Part shown: positions 8,547 to 15,050 of the stretch, one piece after another
How the letters are laid out: each line of letters begins with the position of its first letter
Position numbering within the stretch: position 1 is the first letter of the stretch
From: DASQWP01 sp050697555
GTDB lineage: Bacteria > Actinomycetota > Thermoleophilia > Gaiellales > Gaiellaceae
NCBI GenBank assembly: GCA_050697555.1
Contig: JBOHAD010000005.1
Span: 11,224-75,223 of the forward strand
DNA length: 64,000 bases
Direction of reading: 5' to 3'
The notes under the pieces: model-generated
What the model was told of the DNA's origin: nothing
Seen by the model: only the letters and a program-made list of their open reading frames with translations
Database searches by the model: none
Translations under genes and position numbers: made by a program

Positions 8547-9226
8547 GCCCGCTCCAGGAGCGGGTCGCCGAGATCATCGCCAGCCTCGAGGAAGCGGAAG
8601 GCTTCGCCCTCGCCGGCGGCGCCGCACTCATCCTCCGCGGCGACGTGCAACGCGAGACGCGCGACCTCGACTTCTTCGGCCTCACCCCCGAGGCCGTCGA
8701 CCGACTCCTCCCCGCCGCCGACCGGGCGCTCAAAGAGGCCGGGCTCACCGTCCACCACGTCCAGCAGAACCCTGGCTTCGCCCGCCTCGTTGTCGAGAGC
8801 GAAGGGGAACGGACCGAGGTCGACCTGGGCGCCGACGCGAGACTCTTCCCCGCCGAACCCGGGCGGCCTGCCCCGCTCCTCAGTGGCGAGGAGCTCGCCG
8901 TCGACAAGCTGCTCGCCCTCTTCGGACGAGCCGAAGCCCGCGACTTCATCGACCTGCTCGCGATCGAAAGCCGCTACGGCCTCGAACGCCTCTGCCAGCT
9001 CGCAGGCGAGAAGGACCGCGGCTTCACGCCCGCGATCTTCGCCGACATGCTCGGCCGGTTCCCACGGCTCGCACGAAGGGAGTTCGACCTCGACGACGCC
9101 GGCTACCAGCGGCTCAGCCGCGAAGTCGAGCGCTGGCGCGAGCGCGCTCTCGACCTCGCCCGACACCAAAGCCGCGACCGAGACCGGGAACGAAACCGCG
9201 GCCCCGAGCATGGGCTGGACCTGTGA
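8540..9226 (+). CDS. AbiEii-like nucleotidyltransferase (putative toxin)
   Basis: The 228-residue protein has the nucleotidyltransferase signature FALAGGAALILRG followed by ETRDLDFFG with both aspartates intact, and a third acidic position in TEVDLGADARLF. The segment VDKLLALFGRAEARDFIDLLAIE fits the AbiEii/AbiGii family, whose members are type IV toxins or phage-exclusion factors acting on nucleotides or RNA. ATG 8540 overlaps the upstream stop. The intact active site contrasts with the degenerate copies at 5873 and 11379. As the last gene of element 1 before tRNA-Lys it is probably cargo. Confidence 0.8.
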   Translation: MLSPLQERVAEIIASLEEAEGFALAGGAALILRGDVQRETRDLDFFGLTPEAVDRLLPAADRALKEAGLTVHHVQQNPGFARLVVESEGERTEVDLGADARLFPAEPGRPAPLLSGEELAVDKLLALFGRAEARDFIDLLAIESRYGLERLCQLAGEKDRGFTPAIFADMLGRFPRLARREFDLDDAGYQRLSREVERWRERALDLARHQSRDRDRERNRGPEHGLDL

Positions 9227-9334
9227 TCAGAGGTCGGTGCTCCGCCAGCGTTCGTACTACCACGGTACGCGCAAGCCTCTCCTGCGTTAGTAAGGCCTCT
9301 TCGCAGAATGGCTGATATGCAGGGAGTTTACCGA

Positions 9335-9407
9335 TGGGCCGGGCAGGATTCGAACCTGCGACCTTGGGATTAAAAGTCCCCTGCTCTGCCAGCTGAGCTA
9401 CCGGCCC
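9335..9407 (-). tRNA. tRNA-Lys (anticodon TTT)
   Basis: The minus strand folds as a standard cloverleaf: acceptor GGGCCGG pairs with CCGGCCC, anticodon loop CTTTTAA between GGGGA and TCCCA, T-loop TTCGAAT. CCA is not encoded. Its 3' end abuts element 1. Confidence 0.95.
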
Positions 9408-9453
9408 GCCGAGACGAGTGTAGCCGCGAGCCGGACGCTATCCTTGCCGGGCC

Positions 9454-9529
9454 GCCCCCATCGACTAGCGGCCCAGGTCACGGCCCTTTCAAGGCCGTAG
9501 CGCGGGTTCGAATCCCGCTGGGGGCACCA
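9454..9529 (+). tRNA. tRNA-Glu (anticodon TTC), CCA encoded
   Basis: Acceptor GCCCCCA pairs with TGGGGGC; anticodon loop CTTTCAA is closed by CGGCC/GGCCG; T-loop is TTCGAAT. CCA is encoded at 9527-9529 and the next tRNA begins at the following base. Confidence 0.95.
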
Positions 9530-9602
9530 GGGCGGTTAGCTCAGCTGGGAGAGCGCCTGCCTTACACGCAGGAGGTCGCTGGTTCGAGCCCGGCACCGCC
9601 CA
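9530..9602 (+). tRNA. tRNA-Val (anticodon TAC), integration target of element 2
   Basis: Acceptor GGGCGGT pairs with ACCGCCC; anticodon loop CTTACAC lies between CCTGC and GCAGG; T-loop is TTCGAGC. The 3' 42 bases (9561-9602) are repeated exactly at 18144-18185, so the gene is kept intact by the left end of element 2. Confidence 0.95.
9561..9602 (+). repeat. attL core: 42-bp 3' part of tRNA-Val
   Basis: These 42 bases, from the anticodon loop to the discriminator base, are identical to 18144-18185 and in the same orientation. The identity ends at both sides exactly (C versus A before, T versus C after), as expected for an integrase attachment core. Confidence 0.9.
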
Positions 9603-9624
9603 TTGTCGATTTGCAGGGAGTTTC

Positions 9625-10764
9625 TCATTCGAGCTCCCAGGCCTGTTGCGTTCCATCCCACACTGTCCCCGCAGCCGAATCCTTCGGCCCCGCGAAAACG
9701 TGCGATTCCAGAGCGATTGCAGCGTGCTGGCGGGCGCCCTTGTAGAGGTGGCCGTAGCGCCTGAGGACGAGGACGCCGCCGTCGGAGTGGCCCATCTGCT
9801 CGGCGATCACCTTGACGTGGCAGCCGGCAGCGATCATGAGGGAGGCGCCTGTATGCCGGAGGTCGTGGAAGGTGAGCTCCGGGAAGCCGGCCGCGGCGGC
9901 CGCGGGCTTGAAGCGCCGGCTCATGAAGTTGTTCGGATCGAGGGGCGCTCCGCCCTCGCTCGGAAAGAGCAGACCCGCCTCGTTCGGCGCCCGCGCGAGC
10001 TGCTGCTCCCGGATGAGCTTGAGGACGACCGGGCCGACGTCGACCGTCCGCCGGCCGGCGCGGGTCTTCGTCTGGACATGCTCGCCGTCCTGTTGCTGCG
10101 AGAAGACCGCGATCGAGCCGATGTCGAAGTCGATATCCCGGTCGCGCAACCCGAGGACCTCCCCGCGGCGGAGCATCGTCAGGATCGCCACCGGGACGAT
10201 CCGGCAGACGTATTCGGGGAGCCAGGCGCGGAGCTCCTCCGCCTCGTCCCAGGTCAGGAAACGAGGTTCCCGCTCCTCGTGCTTGGCGATCCGGAGGCGG
10301 TACACGGCCGGGTCGACGACCTGGCCGCGCTCCTCCGCCGCGCGGAGGATGCGCTTGAGGAGCGCGAGCGCCATCTCGGCGCGCCGCGGTCCTCTCTCAG
10401 CGATGGCGACGATCAGATCTTCGACGAGCGGTCCGCGGATGCGCTCGAGCGAAAGCTGGTTCAGCGGCGCGAGCACGGCCAGGTTCTCGTGCGCGAGGGC
10501 GATCGAGCGCGGCCTCGGCCGCACGTTGCCGGCTGCGCCCCGCTCGTACCGTTCGAGCCAGGACCGCGCGGCTTCGTCGAAACGCGCAGGGGGTGCCTGG
10601 TAGAGGATTCCCGCTTGGCGCTTCCGCTCGACATCGAGCTTGAAGGCCTGCGCGTCCTTGCGGGCCGAGAACGCCTTCGAACGCTCGTGCCCTTGTCCGT
10701 CGCGGAAGCGCACCTCGTAACGCCGCTCCCCCTTCGACGTCCTGTAGCTGCGGATCGATGCCAT
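9625..10764 (-). CDS. int: Tyrosine recombinase / integrase of element 2
   Basis: The 379-residue protein has an N-terminal AP2-like arm-binding domain (SYRTSKGERRYEVRFRDGQGHERSKAF), a core-binding region near 60-140, and a catalytic domain with Arg in LTMLRRGEVLGLRDRD, HDLRHTGAS, GHSDGG and Tyr in LRRYGHLYKG. A strong GGGAGGAGG site precedes ATG 10764. It lies 22 bp from the intact tRNA-Val and three bases downstream of the excisionase. Expected to recombine the 42-bp core. Confidence 0.93.
   Translation of the reverse strand: MASIRSYRTSKGERRYEVRFRDGQGHERSKAFSARKDAQAFKLDVERKRQAGILYQAPPARFDEAARSWLERYERGAAGNVRPRPRSIALAHENLAVLAPLNQLSLERIRGPLVEDLIVAIAERGPRRAEMALALLKRILRAAEERGQVVDPAVYRLRIAKHEEREPRFLTWDEAEELRAWLPEYVCRIVPVAILTMLRRGEVLGLRDRDIDFDIGSIAVFSQQQDGEHVQTKTRAGRRTVDVGPVVLKLIREQQLARAPNEAGLLFPSEGGAPLDPNNFMSRRFKPAAAAAGFPELTFHDLRHTGASLMIAAGCHVKVIAEQMGHSDGGVLVLRRYGHLYKGARQHAAIALESHVFAGPKDSAAGTVWDGTQQAWELE
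9651..9670 (+). repeat. Subterminal 20-bp direct repeat, left copy
   Basis: TTCCATCCCACACTGTCCCC is repeated exactly at 18001-18020 in the same orientation. In the excised circle the two copies would lie on either side of the attachment core, as arm-type integrase sites do. This copy lies inside the 3' coding end of the integrase gene. Confidence 0.75.
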
Positions 10765-10766
10765 GC

Positions 10767-11015
10767 CTACCTCCTCCCGTTCCTCGAAAGGTTAGGACCT
10801 TCACGGCAGGTCGAGAGGAAGGCGGCGATGTCGGCGGGATCGAAGAGACGTCGTCCTTCGATCTTGTAGGAAGGGAGCACGCCTCTCGCGGCGAGCCGGT
10901 AGATCTTCTCCGGCTGGCAGCGGAGCACGGCCGCGACCTCGTCGACGGTTAGGAAGCTCGGCAGGCCGTTCGCGCTGATCGCGTTCTTGCGCGCTGGGTC
11001 GACCGTCGTCGTCAC
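10767..11015 (-). CDS. xis: Excisionase / HTH_17 DNA-binding protein of element 2
   Basis: About 82 residues with the compact winged-helix of the excisionase family: SFLTVDEVAAVLRCQPEKIYRLAARGVLPSYKIEGRRLFDPADI. The GTG at 11015 is preceded by TACAAT on the coding strand only nine bases upstream, which suggests a leaderless transcript and rules against the longer frame starting at 11078. It precedes the integrase by three bases, giving a xis-int operon read away from the XRE gene. Confidence 0.85.
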   Translation of the reverse strand: MTTTVDPARKNAISANGLPSFLTVDEVAAVLRCQPEKIYRLAARGVLPSYKIEGRRLFDPADIAAFLSTCREGPNLSRNGRR

Positions 11016-11024
11016 CGCTAGAGT

Positions 11025-11030
11025 ATTGTA
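11025..11030 (-). promoter_or_regulatory. Probable -10 box of xis-int
   Basis: On the minus strand the hexamer is TACAAT, with the excisionase GTG nine bases downstream, so the transcript probably begins at or next to the start codon. Confidence 0.5.
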
Positions 11031-11068
11031 GCATATACGTGACGCGACACGGAAATGTGTGGAGAGCG

Positions 11069-11074
11069 TAGTAT
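11069..11074 (+). promoter_or_regulatory. Probable -10 box of XRE gene (leaderless)
   Basis: TAGTAT lies six bases before the ATG of the XRE gene, leaving no room for a ribosome site. Together with the opposite TACAAT it forms a compact divergent promoter in an unusually AT-rich 50-bp stretch. Confidence 0.45.
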
Positions 11075-11080
11075 GCACGC

Positions 11081-11386
11081 ATGAAGGCCGGACAGCTCCT
11101 TCGCGAGGCGCGCCTGCGCGCCGGCCTCACCCAGGAAGAGTTGGCCCGGCGCGTTGGCGGGCCGCGGTCGCAGATAGCCCGCTGGGAGCAGGACGCGGTC
11201 GAGCCCGGGTTCGAGACCGTGCGCCGCCTCTTGCGCGCCTGCGGCTTCGACCTTTCGCTCGAACTCGTCCCATACGAGCCCGCCGCGAGCGAGCGCCTCG
11301 GGAAGAACGTCCTCCTCGCTCCCGAGCGACGCGTCGGGCGGATGATGCGAGCGCTGACCAGGCGTAGGGAGAGGGGCACTGGCTGA
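11081..11386 (+). CDS. XRE-family HTH regulator (element 2 copy)
   Basis: The 101-residue protein begins with the HTH LLREARLRAGLTQEELARRVGGPRSQIARWEQ and continues with LRACGFDLSLELVPYEPAASERL, closely parallel to the protein at 6381-6698. It is divergent from xis-int and overlaps the pseudo-nucleotidyltransferase start. It probably represses element genes from the intergenic promoters. Confidence 0.88.
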   Translation: MKAGQLLREARLRAGLTQEELARRVGGPRSQIARWEQDAVEPGFETVRRLLRACGFDLSLELVPYEPAASERLGKNVLLAPERRVGRMMRALTRRRERGTG

Positions 11387-11888
11387 GTCGCCACACTTCG
11401 ATCCCTACGGCCTCCTGGAGGCGCTCGAGCGGCGACGAGTGACGTACCTCTTGATCGGCGCCTTCGCCCGCGTCATCCAGGGAGCCGACGAGGTGACCGA
11501 GGGGCTCGACATCGTTCCCTCCCGGCGCGAGCCGAACCTCGCTCGGCTCGCTGAGGCCTTGCGCGACCTCGGCGCCGAGCGAGCCGACGGCAAGCAGCTC
11601 GCGCTCGAGGCCGAGAGCATCGCCCGAGAAGCCGTGCTAGCGCTTCGCACGGAGCACGGCGAGCTCAAGGTCGTCCCCGAGCCCGCCGGCACCCGCGGCT
11701 ACGACGACCTCCGCTGGCATGCCAGCGGCGAACACATCGGGAAGGGCCTGCGACCGCGCGTCGCATCGACCGGCGACCTCGCACGCATGCTCGCCGCGCT
11801 CGGGCGCGAGGAGGACCTGCCGAAGCTCATGGCGCTTCGACGGATCATGGACTTTGAGCTGACGCGCGGCATGGGGCTTGAGCTCTGA
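11379..11888 (+). CDS. Pseudo-nucleotidyltransferase paired with XRE regulator (element 2 copy), CTG start
   Basis: The 169-residue product opens FDPYGLLEALERRRVTYLLIGAFARVIQG, matching FEPLAILAAFERARVDYVLIGG of the copy at 5873-6391. The usual GG is GA, the first Asp of T-x-D-x-D is Gly (VTEGLDIVP), and the third acidic position is Lys (GELKVVP), so two of three metal ligands are missing. No ATG, GTG or TTG gives the conserved N-terminus. CTG at 11379, after GGGAGAGGGG and overlapping the XRE stop, does. Confidence 0.7.
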   Translation: MAESPHFDPYGLLEALERRRVTYLLIGAFARVIQGADEVTEGLDIVPSRREPNLARLAEALRDLGAERADGKQLALEAESIAREAVLALRTEHGELKVVPEPAGTRGYDDLRWHASGEHIGKGLRPRVASTGDLARMLAALGREEDLPKLMALRRIMDFELTRGMGLEL

Positions 11889-12227
11889 CCCGTGCCTGTC
11901 GCGGTGACACATTGGGCTACCCTTGGTTGAGAGCGGGCCGCAGCTACTCAGCCGCCATGGGTCTAGGTCACGGGCGTGGGCGAACCGGATGGTGCTGCCT
12001 CGTTCAGCCGTGGAGGACGAAGCTGACCTCGTTCGGCAGGGCACACATCCGGGAAGGGCCTCTTGCATGAGCTCAATCCGCGCGAGCCGACGCTTACTCG
12101 AGACTTCACCACGACCGGTCGATGCTGACCTGAGCCCAACGTCGAGCGGTCGAGCAACGGGAGTGCTCGTAGCCGGCGGGTGTCGGCCCAACCGTCGGGG
12201 CCCTCTTTACGTCTAGGAGGTCGGCGA
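11889..12227. other. Non-coding spacer before the orphan permeases
   Basis: No convincing gene is seen on either strand. The last 15 bases contain AGGAGG, the ribosome site of the permease that follows. A substrate-binding protein gene would be expected here in a normal Opp operon, but none is recognisable. Confidence 0.5.
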
Positions 12228-13166
12228 GTGTCTTTCGGCATCTTCATCCTGCGTCGCCTTCTCTGGACGCTACTCCTGATACCTCTGGTCATGCTCGCGA
12301 CCTACGCGCTCATGCGAGGCTCGGGTGGAAGTCCGTTCCGGCCACCGGAGGGCTACTTCGTGGTTCCGGAGACCTATCAGCGCTTTCTCACGGAGTTCTA
12401 CCGCCTCGACGAGCCGTGGTTCGTTGAGTATGCGAACTACGTAAAGAACGTCTTCACGTTCGAGTTCGGCCCATCGATGATTTTCCGAAATCTCGATGTG
12501 ACCGATGTGATTCGACAGAGCTTCCCGGTGACGATCGAGCTCGTGCTGCTGGCCACCGCTTGGGCGGTGCCCATAGGCGTGACTCTTGGCCTCCTGGCAG
12601 CGGTGCGTCGCAACTCGGTGTTCGATGCGCTCGCCACGTCTACCGCCAGCGTGATGCTGGTTCTTCCCGTTTTCTTCGTCGCGTTCGTGTTTTCGGAGTA
12701 CCTCGTCTTCGAATGGGATCTTCTTCCGGCGGGCTGGGGAAGCTGGGAGGCGAAGATCTTGCCGTCGTTCGCTCTCGCGCTTGCTCCGATTGGCTACATC
12801 GCACGCCTCGTGCGCGCGGCGGCGGTTGAAACGCTTGAGGAGGACTATGTTCGTACCGCGAGGGCAAAGGGACTTCGCCGCCGCCGGGTGGTCTGGGTTC
12901 ACGTCCTTCGAAACTCGCTCGTCCCGTTCTTGTCAGCCGCGGTGCCGATGCTCGCTTTGCTCGTCACGGGCGCCTTCTTCGTTGAGCAGCTCTTCCGCAT
13001 TCCAGGGGCTGCCTCGTCGTTCATCGAGGCTGCTCTTACCCGCGACTATCCCTTGATCATGGGCCTCACAGTCGCCCTCGCGGTGGTCGTTCTTGTCGCG
13101 AATCTCATCTCGGATGTTCTGCTCGCCCTCGTCGATCCGCGTGTGCGCGAAGGAATTCAAGGATGA
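12228..13166 (+). CDS. OppB/DppB-like ABC permease (orphan cargo)
   Basis: A 312-residue membrane protein. The N-terminus is FILRRLLWTLLLIPLVM, the EAA loop is around EEDYVRTARAKGLRRRRVVWVHVLRNSLVPF, and six membrane segments can be traced. It is a peptide/nickel-type importer permease. GTG 12228 follows AGGAGG at seven bases. Its stop overlaps the OppC gene by four bases (ATGA). Codon use is visibly less GC-biased than neighbouring genes, consistent with separate acquisition. No ATPase or binding protein is encoded in the element. Confidence 0.88.
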   Translation: MSFGIFILRRLLWTLLLIPLVMLATYALMRGSGGSPFRPPEGYFVVPETYQRFLTEFYRLDEPWFVEYANYVKNVFTFEFGPSMIFRNLDVTDVIRQSFPVTIELVLLATAWAVPIGVTLGLLAAVRRNSVFDALATSTASVMLVLPVFFVAFVFSEYLVFEWDLLPAGWGSWEAKILPSFALALAPIGYIARLVRAAAVETLEEDYVRTARAKGLRRRRVVWVHVLRNSLVPFLSAAVPMLALLVTGAFFVEQLFRIPGAASSFIEAALTRDYPLIMGLTVALAVVVLVANLISDVLLALVDPRVREGIQG

Positions 13167-14107
13167 CGATCGATCCGCGGGAGGCTTTAGCGGGTCGCGC
13201 TCCTGCGGGGGCGTCAGATGCGGTCGCGTTCGAAGGGCCTGCCGTCGCGGCACGGCGTTGGCTTCGTCGCGCGCGGGCTCTGGGCGAGAAGCGCGCGACC
13301 GTAATCGCCGGGGTGATCTTCTTCGGGATCATCGCGTACTGCGTCTTCTTCCCCATCGTCTCCCCGCACGACGCCAACAACGTCAACTTCGACATCGGGC
13401 GCGAGGGCCCGAGCCTCGACCATCCCCTCGGAACCGATCAGTTCGGCCGCGACCTCCTCACCCGTCTCGCCGTCGGCGGCCGGTCGACGCTTGCCATCGT
13501 CTCGCTGGCCTTGCTCCTGATCCTGGTCATCGGGCTCCTGTACGGAAGCGTCGCGGCCGTGGCGGGGGGAACCGTGGACTCTCTGATGATGCGCCTGGTC
13601 GACGGGCTCTTCGCCATCCCGCGTCTGCCCGTCGCCATCGTCATCCTCGTCGCCCTGCGACTAAGCGCGCAGAACGTGCAAACGGTCGCATTCGCGCTAG
13701 GCATTCTCGGTTGGATGCTGACCGCGCGCCTCGTGCGCGGCCAAGTGCTCTCGCTCAAGACGCGGGACTACGTCCGCGCGGCTCGAGCCGTCGGCGCGAG
13801 TTGGGCATACATCGGACGACGGCACCTTGTTCCGAACACGGCCGGCGTACTGCTAATCGCTCTCCTCCTCGAGATCCCGACTGTCGTGCTGGGCGAGGCT
13901 TTTCTCTCGGTTCTCGGTCTCGGGCCGGAGGCGCCAACCGCGACGTGGGGGAACATTGCGCAGGAAGGGCTCCACTTCCACCGCCTCTGGACGATGTTCC
14001 TTGCGAGCTTCGCCATCGCGATGTTCGCGCTCTCGGCCAATGCGCTCGTCGACGGGGTCCACGACGTCCTCGATCCGAAGCGCGAGGCGCAACAGACGGC
14101 CACGTAG
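13163..14107 (+). CDS. OppC/DppC-like ABC permease (orphan cargo)
   Basis: The 314-residue membrane protein has the OppC signature HPLGTDQFGRDLLTRLAVGGRSTL after the first membrane segment and the EAA loop LKTRDYVRAARAVGASWAYIGRRHLVPN. The ATG overlaps the OppB stop. The two would form the membrane channel of an oligopeptide-type importer, with ATPase and binding protein supplied from elsewhere in the genome. Confidence 0.88.
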   Translation: MTIDPREALAGRAPAGASDAVAFEGPAVAARRWLRRARALGEKRATVIAGVIFFGIIAYCVFFPIVSPHDANNVNFDIGREGPSLDHPLGTDQFGRDLLTRLAVGGRSTLAIVSLALLLILVIGLLYGSVAAVAGGTVDSLMMRLVDGLFAIPRLPVAIVILVALRLSAQNVQTVAFALGILGWMLTARLVRGQVLSLKTRDYVRAARAVGASWAYIGRRHLVPNTAGVLLIALLLEIPTVVLGEAFLSVLGLGPEAPTATWGNIAQEGLHFHRLWTMFLASFAIAMFALSANALVDGVHDVLDPKREAQQTAT

Positions 14108-14174
14108 GCACACCGGCGGACGCTCAGGCCTCGCGTGGGGTTCGCCGCAGAGACGGCACCTCTTCGGCTGCGGA

Positions 14175-14564
14175 TTACTCCGGGAGCGATCGAAGCCAGT
14201 GCGCTCGGTTGAACGGCTCGTGATCAGGCGGAAGCGAGGTGAGGAAGTGCTCGAGGGCGAGCACCATCTGGCCGATGACGAACTCCGATTTGTGGCGGTT
14301 GAAAGGCGGGTCGAGCGGATAGACCACTCCATGGTGCGGCTCGCCCCGCGCCTCGTAGGCGAGGCGGAGCGGCTCGAAGTCGTCGACGTTGTCGGTGACC
14401 AAGGCTCGTCCGTCCTCCTGGGCACGGGCGAACACGAGCTCGTCCTCGACGTGGCGGTAACGGGCGGCGTGCTCGGGCTCGGTGGCCCCGATGACGTCGA
14501 AGCCTCGGCGGCGAAGCTGGACGGCTATCTCGAATGGCCAGAGCTCGTCGAGGACGAGCTTCAA
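14175..14564 (-). CDS. DUF5615 PIN-like toxin
   Basis: The 129-residue protein starts KLVLDELWPFEIAVQLRRRGFDV and continues with an acidic centre ALVTDNVDDFEPL, the layout of DUF5615 PIN-like ribonuclease toxins (LLDE-x-x at the N-terminus, TxDxxDF in the middle). It overlaps the antitoxin gene by four bases (ATGA at 14561-14564). RNA cleavage is inferred from the family. Confidence 0.75.
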   Translation of the reverse strand: MKLVLDELWPFEIAVQLRRRGFDVIGATEPEHAARYRHVEDELVFARAQEDGRALVTDNVDDFEPLRLAYEARGEPHHGVVYPLDPPFNRHKSEFVIGQMVLALEHFLTSLPPDHEPFNRAHWLRSLPE

Positions 14565-14992
14565 GCAGCCGCCGGCCCCTCGAGGGTTCGGCGGACGCGC
14601 TCGGCCATCTCCTCGTTCGAGCGGATGCGCTCGTCGACCTCAGCGGGGTAGGCGTCGTAGTAGGCTGCGGCGCGCTCGACCTGCTCTGGGCGCAGGTTGG
14701 TCGAGCGAGCGACCGCGGCGATCGGATCGAGACCTTCGGCGGCCGCCCGCTTGACGTCACGGATGATTTCCCACACGTCGGGCCCGTCAGCGAGAGCTGC
14801 CCGCCTACCCGTCGGCCCCGAGCGAAAGACGATACCGGGGAACTCCTCCATCCGAAGGCCTTCGTCAATCAGTCGCTCAGCCAGGCGCGCGCCCGACTGA
14901 CCGATGCGGCGGCTTCGATCCCGGAGCCGCTCCAGTACGGCGATGTCGAGTCGCGCCGAGAACGGTTGTGTTCTTCGCGTGCCGTGTGCCAT
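14561..14992 (-). CDS. RHH-DUF433 antitoxin
   Basis: About 143 residues. The N-terminal part PFSARLDIAVLERLRDRSRRIGQSGARLAERLIDEGLR looks like a ribbon-helix-helix DNA-binding segment; the C-terminal part EIIRDVKRAAAEGLDPIAAVARSTNLRPEQVERAAAYYDAYPAEVDERI is DUF433-like. Such proteins are the usual partners of DUF5615 toxins. ATG 14992 has AAGGAG close by (2-nt gap); TTG 15004 is the alternative start. Confidence 0.75.
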   Translation of the reverse strand: MAHGTRRTQPFSARLDIAVLERLRDRSRRIGQSGARLAERLIDEGLRMEEFPGIVFRSGPTGRRAALADGPDVWEIIRDVKRAAAEGLDPIAAVARSTNLRPEQVERAAAYYDAYPAEVDERIRSNEEMAERVRRTLEGPAAA

Positions 14993-15021
14993 CGCTCCTT
15001 CCAAGCCGCGTCTCGTTAGTG

Positions 15022-15043
15022 TGACAACTGTAGCTGAATGTCA
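15022..15043. promoter_or_regulatory. Inverted repeat upstream of toxin-antitoxin operon
   Basis: TGACA-12 nt-TGTCA lies between the relaxase stop and the antitoxin start; the minus strand also reads TTGTCA as a possible -35. A plausible site for autoregulation by the RHH antitoxin. Confidence 0.4.
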
Positions 15044-15050
15044 TACAGGA

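Larger units (their letters stand above)
2913..9334. mobile_element. Integrative mobilizable element 1 (left limit unknown)
   Basis: This stretch contains a MobF relaxase, an XRE/pseudo-nucleotidyltransferase pair, an excisionase overlapping a tyrosine integrase, and an AbiEii-type pair. It ends directly at the 3' end of tRNA-Lys, a usual integration target. Gene content parallels element 2. A duplicated tRNA-Lys 3' end was not found to the left inside the window, so the left attachment site is either outside the window or lost. The coordinates are therefore nominal. Confidence 0.6.

Noticed and set aside
11889..12227. A remnant binding-protein gene before the orphan permeases
   Set aside because: No signal peptide, lipobox or family-5 motif could be read in any frame.
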